In this document: positions 1 through 6,092 of the stretch, one piece after another | Numbering within the stretch: position 1 is the first letter of the stretch | Layout of the letters: each line of letters starts with the position of its first letter | Source: Desulfobacteraceae bacterium | Lineage (GTDB): Bacteria; Desulfobacterota; Desulfobacteria; Desulfobacterales; ETH-SRB1 | NCBI GenBank assembly: GCA_030638305.1 | Contig: DAOWEW010000140.1 | Span: 1-7,228 of the forward strand | DNA length: 7,228 nucleotides | Direction of reading: 5' to 3' | The notes under the pieces: generated by a model | Seen by the model: the letters and a program-made list of their open reading frames with translations, nothing else | The model's database searches: none | What the model was told of the DNA's origin: nothing | Made by a program: the position numbers and the translations under genes

Positions 1-2
1 TT

Positions 3-1190
3 AGCAAAGAAAAAATCAGAAAAAAACGTTTGCTGCTCAAAGAGGCCGGTTCCCTGATCGGCAAAATGCACAGCATGGGTATTGTGCATGGTGATCTGCG
101 TCAAAACAATCTGTTGGTAAAAGAAGTTGAAAATGGTTTTCAATTCAGCCTGATTGACAACGAAAGCAACCGTAAATGGTGGTTCATTCCTCGTTCTCAA
201 ATATTCAAAAATCTGGTTCAATTTTCTATATTTCCCGACAACCTTCTGAGCAAAACTGATTTGATGCGCCTTTACAATGCCTATGCCGCTCTTTATCCTC
301 GATTTTCCGGCATAGGCAAACGATTTTTTTTACGAAACGTATTCAGGCGCAGTCAGCACCGCATCCTCCTTATCAAGCTCAAAAAAACGCTAAAAGAAAC
401 AAGTCAGCCTTTAAAAAATAAGAACTTCCAGGGAGAATGTGTACGAAACAGTATAGTGGCCCGACAATTTGAACGTCAAATTGATCCGGCGCAATGGTTT
501 CTTCAGGCTAAAACAGTATTAAAAAATGACAATAATATCTCCGTCAAAATATTGCCTGGACAGGGAGAAAATATCATTGCTAAACGATTTACCGCTCAAA
601 ATTCATTATACCACCCAAGGGTCTGGCTCAAAATCAAAATAAAACGTGCTCCCAGACAGTGGAAAATGTCCCACATTTTCATTGCCCTGGGAATTCCTGT
701 AGCACGACCCCTGGGATTTGTGTTTGAAGGGAAAAGCATTCCCCGCACTGTAAGCTATTATTACAGTGAAAATCTTGAAAACGCGAAGAATCTTGTCCGG
801 CTCTCAAGAGAAATTGGTGATTTCCCTGATTGGCTGGAAAAAAAAAAAATTATTTCTCGTTTTGCGCAGTATCTTGCTATACTGCATAATAATAACTATT
901 GTCACGGAGATACAAAATGGGCAAATATCCTGGCAAACGCAAACACGGGTGAATGCTGGATGATCGACTTGGACGGAGCCTCTCAGGTCAAATTCACTTT
1001 GGGACGTAAAGTGCGTAAAGATCTCAGCCGGTTTATTGTTGATATGATCAAATACGAGTTGCCAAAACAGTTTGTAAATGAATTTATGGCAGAATATTGT
1101 AAAATAAGACTGTTAGACAAAAAACGTGTGCAAAAAAAGATTGAACCGCTTATTAATAAAATACGTAAACGGCATAAAATGAAAAAATAA
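3..1190 (+). CDS. Tandem-domain Kdo/WaaP-like kinase (5' end outside window)
   Basis: This is probably a cytoplasmic, ATP-dependent kinase acting on LPS core sugars or another glycolipid. The reading frame is open to the left edge, so the true start lies upstream; the first in-window start (TTG, 30) falls just before a catalytic loop and cannot be genuine. Numbering from base 3, two kinase-like catalytic cores are visible. The first has HGDLRQNN (residues 29-36) followed by LIDNE as the metal-binding segment; its N-lobe is cut off. The second is more complete: a possible ATP-binding lysine in AKRF (K194), HGDTKWANIL (301-310) and MIDLD (320-324). Both retain the catalytic Asp and the downstream Asn, so neither looks dead. 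The closest family by pattern is the Kdo kinase / InaA / WaaP group of the protein-kinase-like fold. The tail is rich in Lys/Arg. A run of twelve A's lies in the second domain (838-849). The methyltransferase gene follows after 71 bases. Kinase-like fold is confident; substrate is inferred. Confidence 0.8.
   Translation, partial: SKEKIRKKRLLLKEAGSLIGKMHSMGIVHGDLRQNNLLVKEVENGFQFSLIDNESNRKWWFIPRSQIFKNLVQFSIFPDNLLSKTDLMRLYNAYAALYPRFSGIGKRFFLRNVFRRSQHRILLIKLKKTLKETSQPLKNKNFQGECVRNSIVARQFERQIDPAQWFLQAKTVLKNDNNISVKILPGQGENIIAKRFTAQNSLYHPRVWLKIKIKRAPRQWKMSHIFIALGIPVARPLGFVFEGKSIPRTVSYYYSENLENAKNLVRLSREIGDFPDWLEKKKIISRFAQYLAILHNNNYCHGDTKWANILANANTGECWMIDLDGASQVKFTLGRKVRKDLSRFIVDMIKYELPKQFVNEFMAEYCKIRLLDKKRVQKKIEPLINKIRKRHKMKK
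838..849 (+). repeat. A12 homopolymer inside kinase gene
   Basis: Twelve consecutive A's encode the end of a Glu codon, three Lys codons and the start of Ile in the second kinase domain. In the sequence as given the frame is intact. Tracts of this length are known to be prone to replication or transcriptional slippage, so this could be a switchable site; that consequence is inference. Confidence 0.9.
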
Positions 1191-1246
1191 CTGCTCAGGT
1201 TAAGCAAAAAATAGAAAAAATTGGAAATTTGATACAAAATCAGTAA

Positions 1247-1256
1247 GGGGGGGAGA
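1247..1256 (+). promoter_or_regulatory. Strong Shine-Dalgarno of the methyltransferase gene
   Basis: A G-rich segment, seven G's followed by AGA, contains GGAG six bases before the ATG at 1262. It is the strongest ribosome binding site among the plus-strand genes and fixes that start. Confidence 0.8.
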
Positions 1257-1261
1257 TTCGT

Positions 1262-1873
1262 ATGGAACCGGTTTTTCGACTTGACTTGCAAAAAAAGCTG
1301 AAAGATTCATCTCATATCATTCTTGAGTTGGGGAGTGGTGCTAAAAAAAAAACAGAAAGAATCTGTATCGACAAATTGAATCTGCCGCATATTGATATTG
1401 TCGCAGACTTGGAGGAAGGGCTTCCATTTTTTCCAGACAATTCTGTTGATGCGATTTATTCAAAGAGTTTTTTAGAGCATGTAAACAATCTGTCAATCTT
1501 GATGCAGGATATCTGGCGAGTCTTGAAGCCAACTGGGAAAAACGTTTTATTTGTACCGCATTTTTCAAATCCGTATTATTATTCTGATTATACCCACAAG
1601 AGGTTTTTTGGCCTTTATTCGTTTGAGTATTTTTCGAGCAACCAGAATAGATTCAAGAGAAAAGTGCCATCATTTTATCATGACTATGGATTTATAACAG
1701 AGGACATTAAACTTGTTTTTACTTCTCCGTGGAAAGGCCGAAAATTGTTCAAACGCACGTTTCAGAAATTTGTTAATTCACATCGATGGGTAATGGAATT
1801 TTATGAGGAAAATTTGTGCTACATAATCCCTTGCTATGGGATAGAAGTTACAATGAGGCCAGATAAAAAGTAA
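1262..1873 (+). CDS. Class I SAM-dependent methyltransferase
   Basis: A 203-residue protein that likely transfers a methyl group from S-adenosylmethionine to a surface-polysaccharide sugar or precursor in the cytoplasm. Motif I is ILELGSGA (about residues 20-27). An acidic segment VADLEEGLPF (about 47-56) is followed by the FPDNSVDAIYSKSFLEHV region, and WRVLKPTG marks the post-motif helix/loop; together these are typical of the Methyltransf_11 type. The later SNPYYYSDYTHKRFFG stretch is characteristic of a methyltransferase subgroup I associate with polysaccharide clusters. The length fits a single-domain enzyme. The start is fixed by a strong GGAG six bases upstream. A ten-A tract (1343-1352) directly follows motif I and encodes KKK. 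It lies 71 bases after the kinase gene and 96 before the glycosyltransferase, all on the same strand, so co-transcription is possible. The methyl acceptor cannot be read from sequence. Confidence 0.85.
   Translation: MEPVFRLDLQKKLKDSSHIILELGSGAKKKTERICIDKLNLPHIDIVADLEEGLPFFPDNSVDAIYSKSFLEHVNNLSILMQDIWRVLKPTGKNVLFVPHFSNPYYYSDYTHKRFFGLYSFEYFSSNQNRFKRKVPSFYHDYGFITEDIKLVFTSPWKGRKLFKRTFQKFVNSHRWVMEFYEENLCYIIPCYGIEVTMRPDKK
1343..1352 (+). repeat. A10 homopolymer in methyltransferase gene
   Basis: Ten consecutive A's lie directly after the SAM-binding motif I codons. The frame is intact here. It is a second potential slippage site in the same gene cluster. Confidence 0.85.
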
Positions 1874-1937
1874 GGCTTTGTCTCAATTTTTATGAAAAAA
1901 ACAATTGTATTACCGTAAAACCAACAGAAATTTTCCA

Positions 1938-1955
1938 TATCAATAAAAATTGATA
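1938..1955 (+). promoter_or_regulatory. Perfect 7-bp inverted repeat before glycosyltransferase start
   Basis: TATCAAT, a four-A loop, then ATTGATA form a perfect hairpin ending 14 bases before the ATG at 1970. The stem is AT-rich and is not followed by a U-run, so a terminator is unlikely. It could be an operator or an RNA hairpin modulating translation. The symmetry is seen directly; the role is unknown. Confidence 0.4.
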
Positions 1956-1969
1956 ATTCGTTAAAAAAA

Positions 1970-2965
1970 ATGACAATCCTCTTTGTTGTCCCCAGAATTG
2001 ATAAGGCAAGCACGCGATACCGAGTATTGCAATATATTTCTTATATGGAAAAAGAAGGTATGGTGGTGCAGGTCGTGGTCAGTCCTCGAACTATTAGGGC
2101 AAAGATTGCTCTCTGGAAAAGGTTGGCAGCATTTGACCTTGTCTTAATCCAGAAAAAGCTTTTCCAGCCTTGGGAATCTTGGATTGTCAGAAGGTGTGCG
2201 GATCGTCTCGTTTATGATTTGGATGACGCGGTTATGTTCAAGGACCCGGGTTCACGAAACGACGGCAGACCAAGGCGTGAGCTACGATTTAAATCAGCGG
2301 TCAAACGGTACGATCTGGTAATTGCGGGAAATTTCTATTTAAGAGAAAATGTTTTGCCCTACAACCGCAATGTCGTGATCCTGCCTACGACCGTGGATAT
2401 CCGAAGATACCGGCCGAAAGCATTAAAGAAAAAAGATGAACTTATTATCGGCTGGATCGGTAGCCGGGTGACCCTCCATTATCTTGAAATGCTTAAAGAT
2501 GTTTTCGAGGAGATCGGCCGGCGCTATGCCTATGTCACCTTGAAAATAGTGGCCGATGATTTTTTTAATTGCAGGCATATCCGGGTGATCAAAAAAAGAT
2601 GGAACAATGATACCGAGATCGACGATCTGCACAGTTTTGACATTGGCGTGATGCCGCTGGCCGATGATGTCTGGACACGGGGCAAATGCGGTTTTAAACT
2701 GATTCAGTGTATGGCCGTGCAAGTACCTGTGGTCTGCAGCCCTGTGGGGATGAATCAAGACATCATCGCTCCCGGTAAAAACGGTCTTTTTGCCAAAACT
2801 CATCTGGACTGGATTGAGGCGTTGACCCGGCTGATCGAAAATCCCGAATTGAGGGAACAGTTAGGTGTAGAAGGCCGAAAAACAGTTTTAGAGCGTTACG
2901 ACCTTGAATCAAATGCAAAAAGATTTGTCCGTTATCTGCACGATTGCCACCAGATGTACCGGTAA
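1970..2965 (+). CDS. Glycosyltransferase, GT-B fold (GT4-like)
   Basis: A 331-residue protein that likely transfers a sugar from a nucleotide-sugar donor to LPS core or another surface glycan on the cytoplasmic face of the inner membrane. The N-terminal domain begins ILFVVPRIDKASTRYRV, with a Rossmann-like strand and an acceptor-side loop. YDLDDAV (82-88) is typical of this subgroup. The C-terminal donor domain starts near IIGWIGS and contains GKCGFKLIQCMA (238-249), then PVVCSPVGMNQDII and GKNGLFA. The classical E-x7-E motif of GT4 enzymes is not present as such; the equivalent segment has a GFK..Q signature, so it is a GT4 relative rather than a canonical member. No Shine-Dalgarno is visible before the ATG; only an A-run and the inverted repeat at 1938-1955 precede it. 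The second half looks richer in G+C than the first 200 bases, which hints at mosaic origin. Its sugar and linkage are unknown. Confidence 0.85.
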   Translation: MTILFVVPRIDKASTRYRVLQYISYMEKEGMVVQVVVSPRTIRAKIALWKRLAAFDLVLIQKKLFQPWESWIVRRCADRLVYDLDDAVMFKDPGSRNDGRPRRELRFKSAVKRYDLVIAGNFYLRENVLPYNRNVVILPTTVDIRRYRPKALKKKDELIIGWIGSRVTLHYLEMLKDVFEEIGRRYAYVTLKIVADDFFNCRHIRVIKKRWNNDTEIDDLHSFDIGVMPLADDVWTRGKCGFKLIQCMAVQVPVVCSPVGMNQDIIAPGKNGLFAKTHLDWIEALTRLIENPELREQLGVEGRKTVLERYDLESNAKRFVRYLHDCHQMYR

Positions 2966-3158
2966 CGACGTTCCCTTGTTTGCACGGTAAGGGCTGAAAT
3001 TCAGGTCGACAGGTTTTGGAAAGAGTTACGCAACAAGTATGATTGTGAGGAATTAATTGATAGCGAAGGGTCGGGACGCAAAATTGGCATTGGTCTTATC
3101 CGCGTTGGAGACAACGGTTTGTTATTTTGAAGTATCATCGGAAACAGATGCTCAATAA
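2966..3158 (+). other. Possible coding remnant between convergent genes
   Basis: Straight after the glycosyltransferase stop the same frame stays open for 54 codons to TGA at 3128. It includes protein-like stretches such as VDRFWKELRNKYD and GRKIGIGLIRVGD. Near 3105 a different frame reads VCYFEVSSETDAQ and ends at TAA (3156). This could be a gene fragment broken by a frameshift, or chance. No start codon with a ribosome site and no recognised family. A weak CCCTT/AAGGG inverted repeat (2973-2993) lacks a T-run, so no terminator is called in this interval. Confidence 0.2.
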
Positions 3159-3181
3159 TAGTGTCGCTCTTTAACTGGCCG

Positions 3182-4063
3182 TTAATAGTTCTTTCTTTTT
3201 TTTCTATCTATTATCTTATCAGTATGTCTTTTGATTCTTGCTGTTTTTCTCTTTATCCAAAACCATTGCAGCCAGTCCCATACATTAAGCGTTTTTTTAT
3301 TTTTGTAAGATAATAACAGGGAATTTCTATCTTCTTCCTCAAAGATATCCTCAGGCAATGTGTAGTTCAACTCTGAAAGGCTCTTTATTATCCACCGAAA
3401 CCGAAAAACAGAACTCCTGTCCACCCTCTGAAGGTCAAAAAGGGCTATATCGGGCAAATCGGATTCGTCTTTATAATGAAGCAATATATGGGTCGCATTG
3501 AAATCACGGTGATTGAAACCTTTTTTGTGCATTTCTCTAGCTAATCTACCGATCTTATTAATCAAAATTCGCCTTTTTTCATAGCCTCTCTCTCCCCTAA
3601 AAAACTCAGGATTGTCCCTTAGAATATACTCAAGAGAAATAAAAGGAGAAAAGTCCTCTGTTATAAGAAAAGACTGTATCCAAAAAAACTTAGCTGATCT
3701 TTCGCCGGCAATAACAGGTGTAACCGTTCCAAGCCCGCTTTTACGGAAATCACATATGTTTTCGAATTCTTTTTTTCCTTCCGAAGAAATCGGTTTTGTG
3801 GTAAATAATGCCAGAATCTTTTGCAGGCCGGCAAATTTAGTATTGTGACGTTTTAAATAAAAAACCCTTTTTCGGCCAGCGATTTGAATTTCAAAACGTA
3901 TTACAGACCTTTCTTTTATCCTTTTGATTGTTTTACCGGCCTGATAGTTCCAAACAAATTCAAAAGAATCAAAATGCATATCATCCAATACTTTTAAATA
4001 CTCTTTATTAAATATCAGATGATTTTTATTGATACATTCAATCTTTGAAGAAAAATTCTTCAT
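3182..4063 (-). CDS. WaaP-like LPS core kinase
   Basis: A 293-residue protein of the Kdo/WaaP (lipopolysaccharide kinase) family, expected to use ATP to phosphorylate a heptose or Kdo residue of the LPS inner core in the cytoplasm. Visible landmarks are the probable ATP-binding Lys in VFYLKRH (K71), an acidic helix EGKKEFENI (95-103) that may supply the C-helix Glu, the catalytic loop NHRDFNATHILLH (184-196) with D187, and LFDLQRV (208-214) with D210 for metal binding. The position that carries Asn in protein kinases is His192, as I recall for enterobacterial WaaP (HRDxxxxH), which favours WaaP over the InaA-like plus-strand gene. The C-terminus is very basic (RKKRKNY), suggesting membrane contact. 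ATG start with AAGG six bases upstream; the SD overlaps the higA stop codon, so translation is probably coupled. It is the last gene of the minus-strand operon. Confidence 0.85.
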   Translation of the reverse strand: MKNFSSKIECINKNHLIFNKEYLKVLDDMHFDSFEFVWNYQAGKTIKRIKERSVIRFEIQIAGRKRVFYLKRHNTKFAGLQKILALFTTKPISSEGKKEFENICDFRKSGLGTVTPVIAGERSAKFFWIQSFLITEDFSPFISLEYILRDNPEFFRGERGYEKRRILINKIGRLAREMHKKGFNHRDFNATHILLHYKDESDLPDIALFDLQRVDRSSVFRFRWIIKSLSELNYTLPEDIFEEEDRNSLLLSYKNKKTLNVWDWLQWFWIKRKTARIKRHTDKIIDRKKRKNY

Positions 4064-4069
4064 GCTTTG

Positions 4070-4075
4070 CCTTTA
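4070..4075 (-). promoter_or_regulatory. SD of WaaP-like kinase overlapping higA stop
   Basis: On the minus strand TAAAGG combines the higA TAA stop with the AAGG ribosome site of the kinase, six bases before its ATG. This arrangement supports translational coupling between antitoxin and kinase. Confidence 0.65.
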
Positions 4076-4462
4076 GCAACTTATTTGGTGATCTGATACG
4101 TTTAAAGGATATGACCTTATCAATATTTCTGCAGATATGCCTAACCCTTTTTGAAGCTTTCTTATCATCTGGAGCGACATTGATCGTTTTCGATTTAGTA
4201 TTTCTGAAACACGAGTTCTGCTGCCAAGATATGCTTCAAGATCCCTACGAGTAAGACATTGGCTCTCCATTTGGTGAATAATTGCTTCAATTGGATCAGG
4301 TGGGCCGATAGGATAATATTTTTCTTCGTAAGCCTCTACTAATGTTGTTAGCACATCTAATTTGTCACCTTCAGTGGTGTTCAGATCAGCTTCCATTAAA
4401 CATTCAATTTCAACTAAAGCTGCGTTGTAGTCACTTTCTGTTTTGATTGGTTTAATGTCCAT
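4073..4462 (-). CDS. higA: HigA-type antitoxin, HTH/XRE family
   Basis: A 129-residue antitoxin of a HigBA type II module. HigA proteins neutralise the HigB ribonuclease by binding it and repress their own promoter through a helix-turn-helix. The N-terminal part, MDIKPIKTESDYNAAL followed by an acidic helical region and LVEAYEEKYYPIGPPDPIEAI (split over about 41-65), is the family hallmark. The HTH lies near residues 67-110: LTRRDLEAYLGSRTRVSEIL then NRKRSMSLQMIRKL and GLGISAEIL. The tail after ILIRSYPL appears family-like with a short extra end. ATG start with TAAGG seven bases upstream, overlapping the higB stop. The order toxin then antitoxin is normal for hig. The position between two LPS genes is unusual. 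Self-regulation through a promoter within the glycosyltransferase 3' end is possible but was not located. Confidence 0.92.
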   Translation of the reverse strand: MDIKPIKTESDYNAALVEIECLMEADLNTTEGDKLDVLTTLVEAYEEKYYPIGPPDPIEAIIHQMESQCLTRRDLEAYLGSRTRVSEILNRKRSMSLQMIRKLQKGLGISAEILIRSYPLNVSDHQISC

Positions 4463-4469
4463 AAAATTA

Positions 4470-4474
4470 CCTTA
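4470..4474 (-). promoter_or_regulatory. SD of higA overlapping higB stop
   Basis: Minus-strand TAAGG contains the higB TAA stop and the higA ribosome site, seven bases before the ATG at 4462. It indicates coupled translation of toxin and antitoxin. Confidence 0.65.
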
Positions 4475-4765
4475 TATTGTGGTAGTGTCAATCTTGTCAT
4501 ATTCATTATGTGTACCAACAAATCGAATGTAAACAATTTGATACGGGTAATTGATAGCTGCTACAAGACGATATTGTTTTCCCTTTATGTTAAATATAAC
4601 ACGATTGTTGGCAACAAAACTGGCATTACGGTAATCTTTTTTAACATCACTTGTTGATTTCCAATCAGCTTGTTTTGTTTTTGTGTGCCAAGCCTGTAAT
4701 GCCTGTTCAGTATCCGGATGAATTCCCCAGAATTCTCTAAGCATTTTTTTTGCTATTATCCTCAT
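4472..4765 (-). CDS. higB: HigB-type toxin (RelE superfamily mRNA interferase)
   Basis: A 97-residue toxin, the usual size for the HigB_toxin family, which cleaves mRNA at the ribosome until bound by HigA. The sequence starts MRIIAKKMLREFW and includes HPDTEQALQAWHTKTKQADW, YRNASFVANNRVIFNIKGKQ and the C-terminal VYIRFVGTHNEYDKID, all signature segments of the family. The ATG at 4765 is chosen because family members start MRII; an in-frame TTG at 4789 would add eight unrelated residues. The first 29 bases overlap the 3' end of the glycosyltransferase gene in another frame. No good Shine-Dalgarno is seen, so translation may depend on ribosomes finishing the glycosyltransferase. Putative catalytic residues appear intact and nothing suggests decay. 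Confidence in family is high. Confidence 0.92.
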   Translation of the reverse strand: MRIIAKKMLREFWGIHPDTEQALQAWHTKTKQADWKSTSDVKKDYRNASFVANNRVIFNIKGKQYRLVAAINYPYQIVYIRFVGTHNEYDKIDTTTI

Positions 4766-5918
4766 GTTGATAACATACCATGTTACCAATTTGGGAGCAA
4801 GTATTTATAACTCTGTCATAGAGTTTCAGTACTTCTGACATATGCTTTTCCATTGTAAAACTTGCTGCTTCAGCAGCAGCAGCGGCTCCCATCCTTACCC
4901 TGTCTGATTCATCTTCAAGAGCCTTTATCCTTGCAGCCAGTTCATCTGCCTTTTGTGTTTTAATTATATAACCATTCTCACTATCCAGGATGAGGTCTGC
5001 GACTCCATTGAAATCAGTCGTAATTACAGGCAACCCACAGGCCATTGCTTCTAAACAGACATTAGCAAAGGCATCATAAAGTGTAGGTAAAACAAATATA
5101 TCGCTGGCAGCGTAATATTTTTCAATATTCCTTTTGGGCCCCAAAAATAAAACCTGATCAGCTATGCCGCTATTAATAGCCCACCTTTGATATCTAGTGT
5201 GGTTATCCGTTCCTATTACAAAAAGTCTGATTTTGTTATTTTTCAAAAGAAGCAATGCCTCCAAAACCAATTGAAGCCTTTTCAGTTTGAAATTATTTGA
5301 AACAAAAAGAAGCACTAATTCTTCTTTATTTATGCTGTACCTTTCTCTTAAAGTCTTTCTGTACTTTTCTTTTATCCCAGGATTGAATCTAAGAGTATCA
5401 ACCCCATTGTATATTACAACTATATTTTCAGGCCTCACATCATAATGCTCAATAATATTTCTTTTTACCAGCTCGGAATTGGTCATAACGACCTTGCAGC
5501 CTTTATTCATAAATATTTTGTGTTCAAGATAACTCAAAGCCAGCCGTCTTGGACCAATTTTTTTAATAAATCGAACAACAGGATGGGGATATTTTTGCTG
5601 CATCTGCACAGGGTTAATGCCATCTGAAACCCTGAATATGTCCTGACAAAAGATCCTCTCCATGCTGTGAATAATGTCGAATTTCATTTCAGACAGGGCT
5701 CTGTTAGCAAAAAAGGCAAAAGAAAGATTTTTGGCAGGGGAAGACATACGAACCATTGGCACACGATGAATAATAACACCGGGTTCTTTCTGCCAGGTAT
5801 TGGCAAATATATGAACTTCGTGGCCCGCGCGAATCAATTCGCGGCTTAAAAAATATGTATATCTTTCAAGGCCACCCTTTTGCAGAGAATAGTTTTTACA
5901 TACAAGTGCAATTTTCAC
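4737..5918 (-). CDS. WaaG-like GT4 glycosyltransferase
   Basis: A 393-residue GT-B enzyme resembling the UDP-glucose:(heptosyl)LPS glucosyltransferase WaaG, expected to add a hexose to the LPS core at the inner membrane's cytoplasmic face. The N-domain starts MKIALVCKNYSLQKGGLERY (G15-G16 loop, acceptor/donor contact). NSELVKRNI and IYNGVD (169-174) precede the hinge. The C-domain has VSNNFKLKRL (donor phosphate-binding lysines), FLGP, and the D-x7-E form of the GT4 motif in YDAFANVCLEAMACG (D282, E290). An alanine-rich run at about 344-352 is encoded by GCA/GCN repeats. The start is GTG at 5918 with AAAGG seven bases upstream; the overlapping ATG at 5920 runs straight into TGA. The last ~20 residues after YDRVINT look unlike a family C-terminus and are coded partly by the higB start, suggesting the original end was replaced when higBA arrived. 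First gene of the minus operon. Confidence 0.88.
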   Translation of the reverse strand: MKIALVCKNYSLQKGGLERYTYFLSRELIRAGHEVHIFANTWQKEPGVIIHRVPMVRMSSPAKNLSFAFFANRALSEMKFDIIHSMERIFCQDIFRVSDGINPVQMQQKYPHPVVRFIKKIGPRRLALSYLEHKIFMNKGCKVVMTNSELVKRNIIEHYDVRPENIVVIYNGVDTLRFNPGIKEKYRKTLRERYSINKEELVLLFVSNNFKLKRLQLVLEALLLLKNNKIRLFVIGTDNHTRYQRWAINSGIADQVLFLGPKRNIEKYYAASDIFVLPTLYDAFANVCLEAMACGLPVITTDFNGVADLILDSENGYIIKTQKADELAARIKALEDESDRVRMGAAAAAEAASFTMEKHMSEVLKLYDRVINTCSQIGNMVCYQHEDNSKKNA

Positions 5919-5925
5919 ATTTCTG

Positions 5926-5930
5926 CCTTT
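5926..5930 (-). promoter_or_regulatory. SD supporting GTG start of WaaG-like gene
   Basis: AAAGG on the minus strand lies seven bases before the GTG at 5918. The only nearby ATG (5920) is followed at once by a stop, so this site decides the start in favour of GTG. Confidence 0.6.
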
Positions 5931-5946
5931 GATAATTTGTACGGAT

Positions 5947-6017
5947 GGTTGGTCAGACTTACCCGACAGGGACTTTCATCCTGCAAGAAGCACCAAGCTT
6001 TGTTTGGCACACCAACG
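5947..6017 (-). ncRNA. Possible structured RNA segment upstream of operon
   Basis: On the minus strand an outer GUUGGU/ACCAAC pairing encloses three potential hairpins: GCCAA/UUGGU, CAGGA/UCCCUG with a bulge, and GUC/GAC. This makes a branched fold just upstream of the glycosyltransferase. The stretch GCAGGAUGAAAGUCCCUG recalls conserved parts of bacterial group II introns, but no reverse transcriptase, domain V or intron boundary is visible here. It may be an intron relic, a leader structure or chance. The pairings are read directly; identity is speculative. Confidence 0.25.
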
Positions 6018-6050
6018 GCTCCTAAGAAAAAGTTATAATGCAGTTAACGT

Positions 6051-6069
6051 CCTATTTCGCCCTATTTCC
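6051..6069 (+). repeat. Short tandem repeat CCTATTTC
   Basis: CCTATTTC occurs twice with a ten-base period. It lies in the non-coding stretch between the broken toxin and the minus operon. Function unknown. Confidence 0.4.
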
Positions 6070-6092
6070 AATCTAAACGCAAACTTATGCCT

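Noticed and set aside
983..1291. A 102-codon minus-strand frame rich in hydrophobic residues
   Set aside because: Antisense to the second kinase domain and the A-rich junction; the Leu/Phe/Ser composition is what reversed A-rich DNA yields.
1863..1893. ATAAAAA/TTTTTAT inverted repeat after the methyltransferase as terminator
   Set aside because: The stem is only A-T pairs with a long loop, too weak to call.
1892..1918. Eight-codon leader peptide MKKTIVLP
   Set aside because: Too short, no ribosome site and no attenuator-like structure linked to it.
2423..2803. A 126-codon open frame on the minus strand
   Set aside because: It lies entirely opposite the well-supported glycosyltransferase donor domain and shows no family features.
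2973..2993. CCCTT/AAGGG inverted repeat as a terminator between convergent genes
   Set aside because: Five-base stem, eleven-base loop and no T-run on either strand.
4766..4789. TTG start giving HigB eight extra residues
   Set aside because: Family members begin at the MRII methionine, and the extension resembles nothing known.
6028..6045. TATAAC-like -10 promoter for the minus operon
   Set aside because: No acceptable -35 box is found at the right distance.
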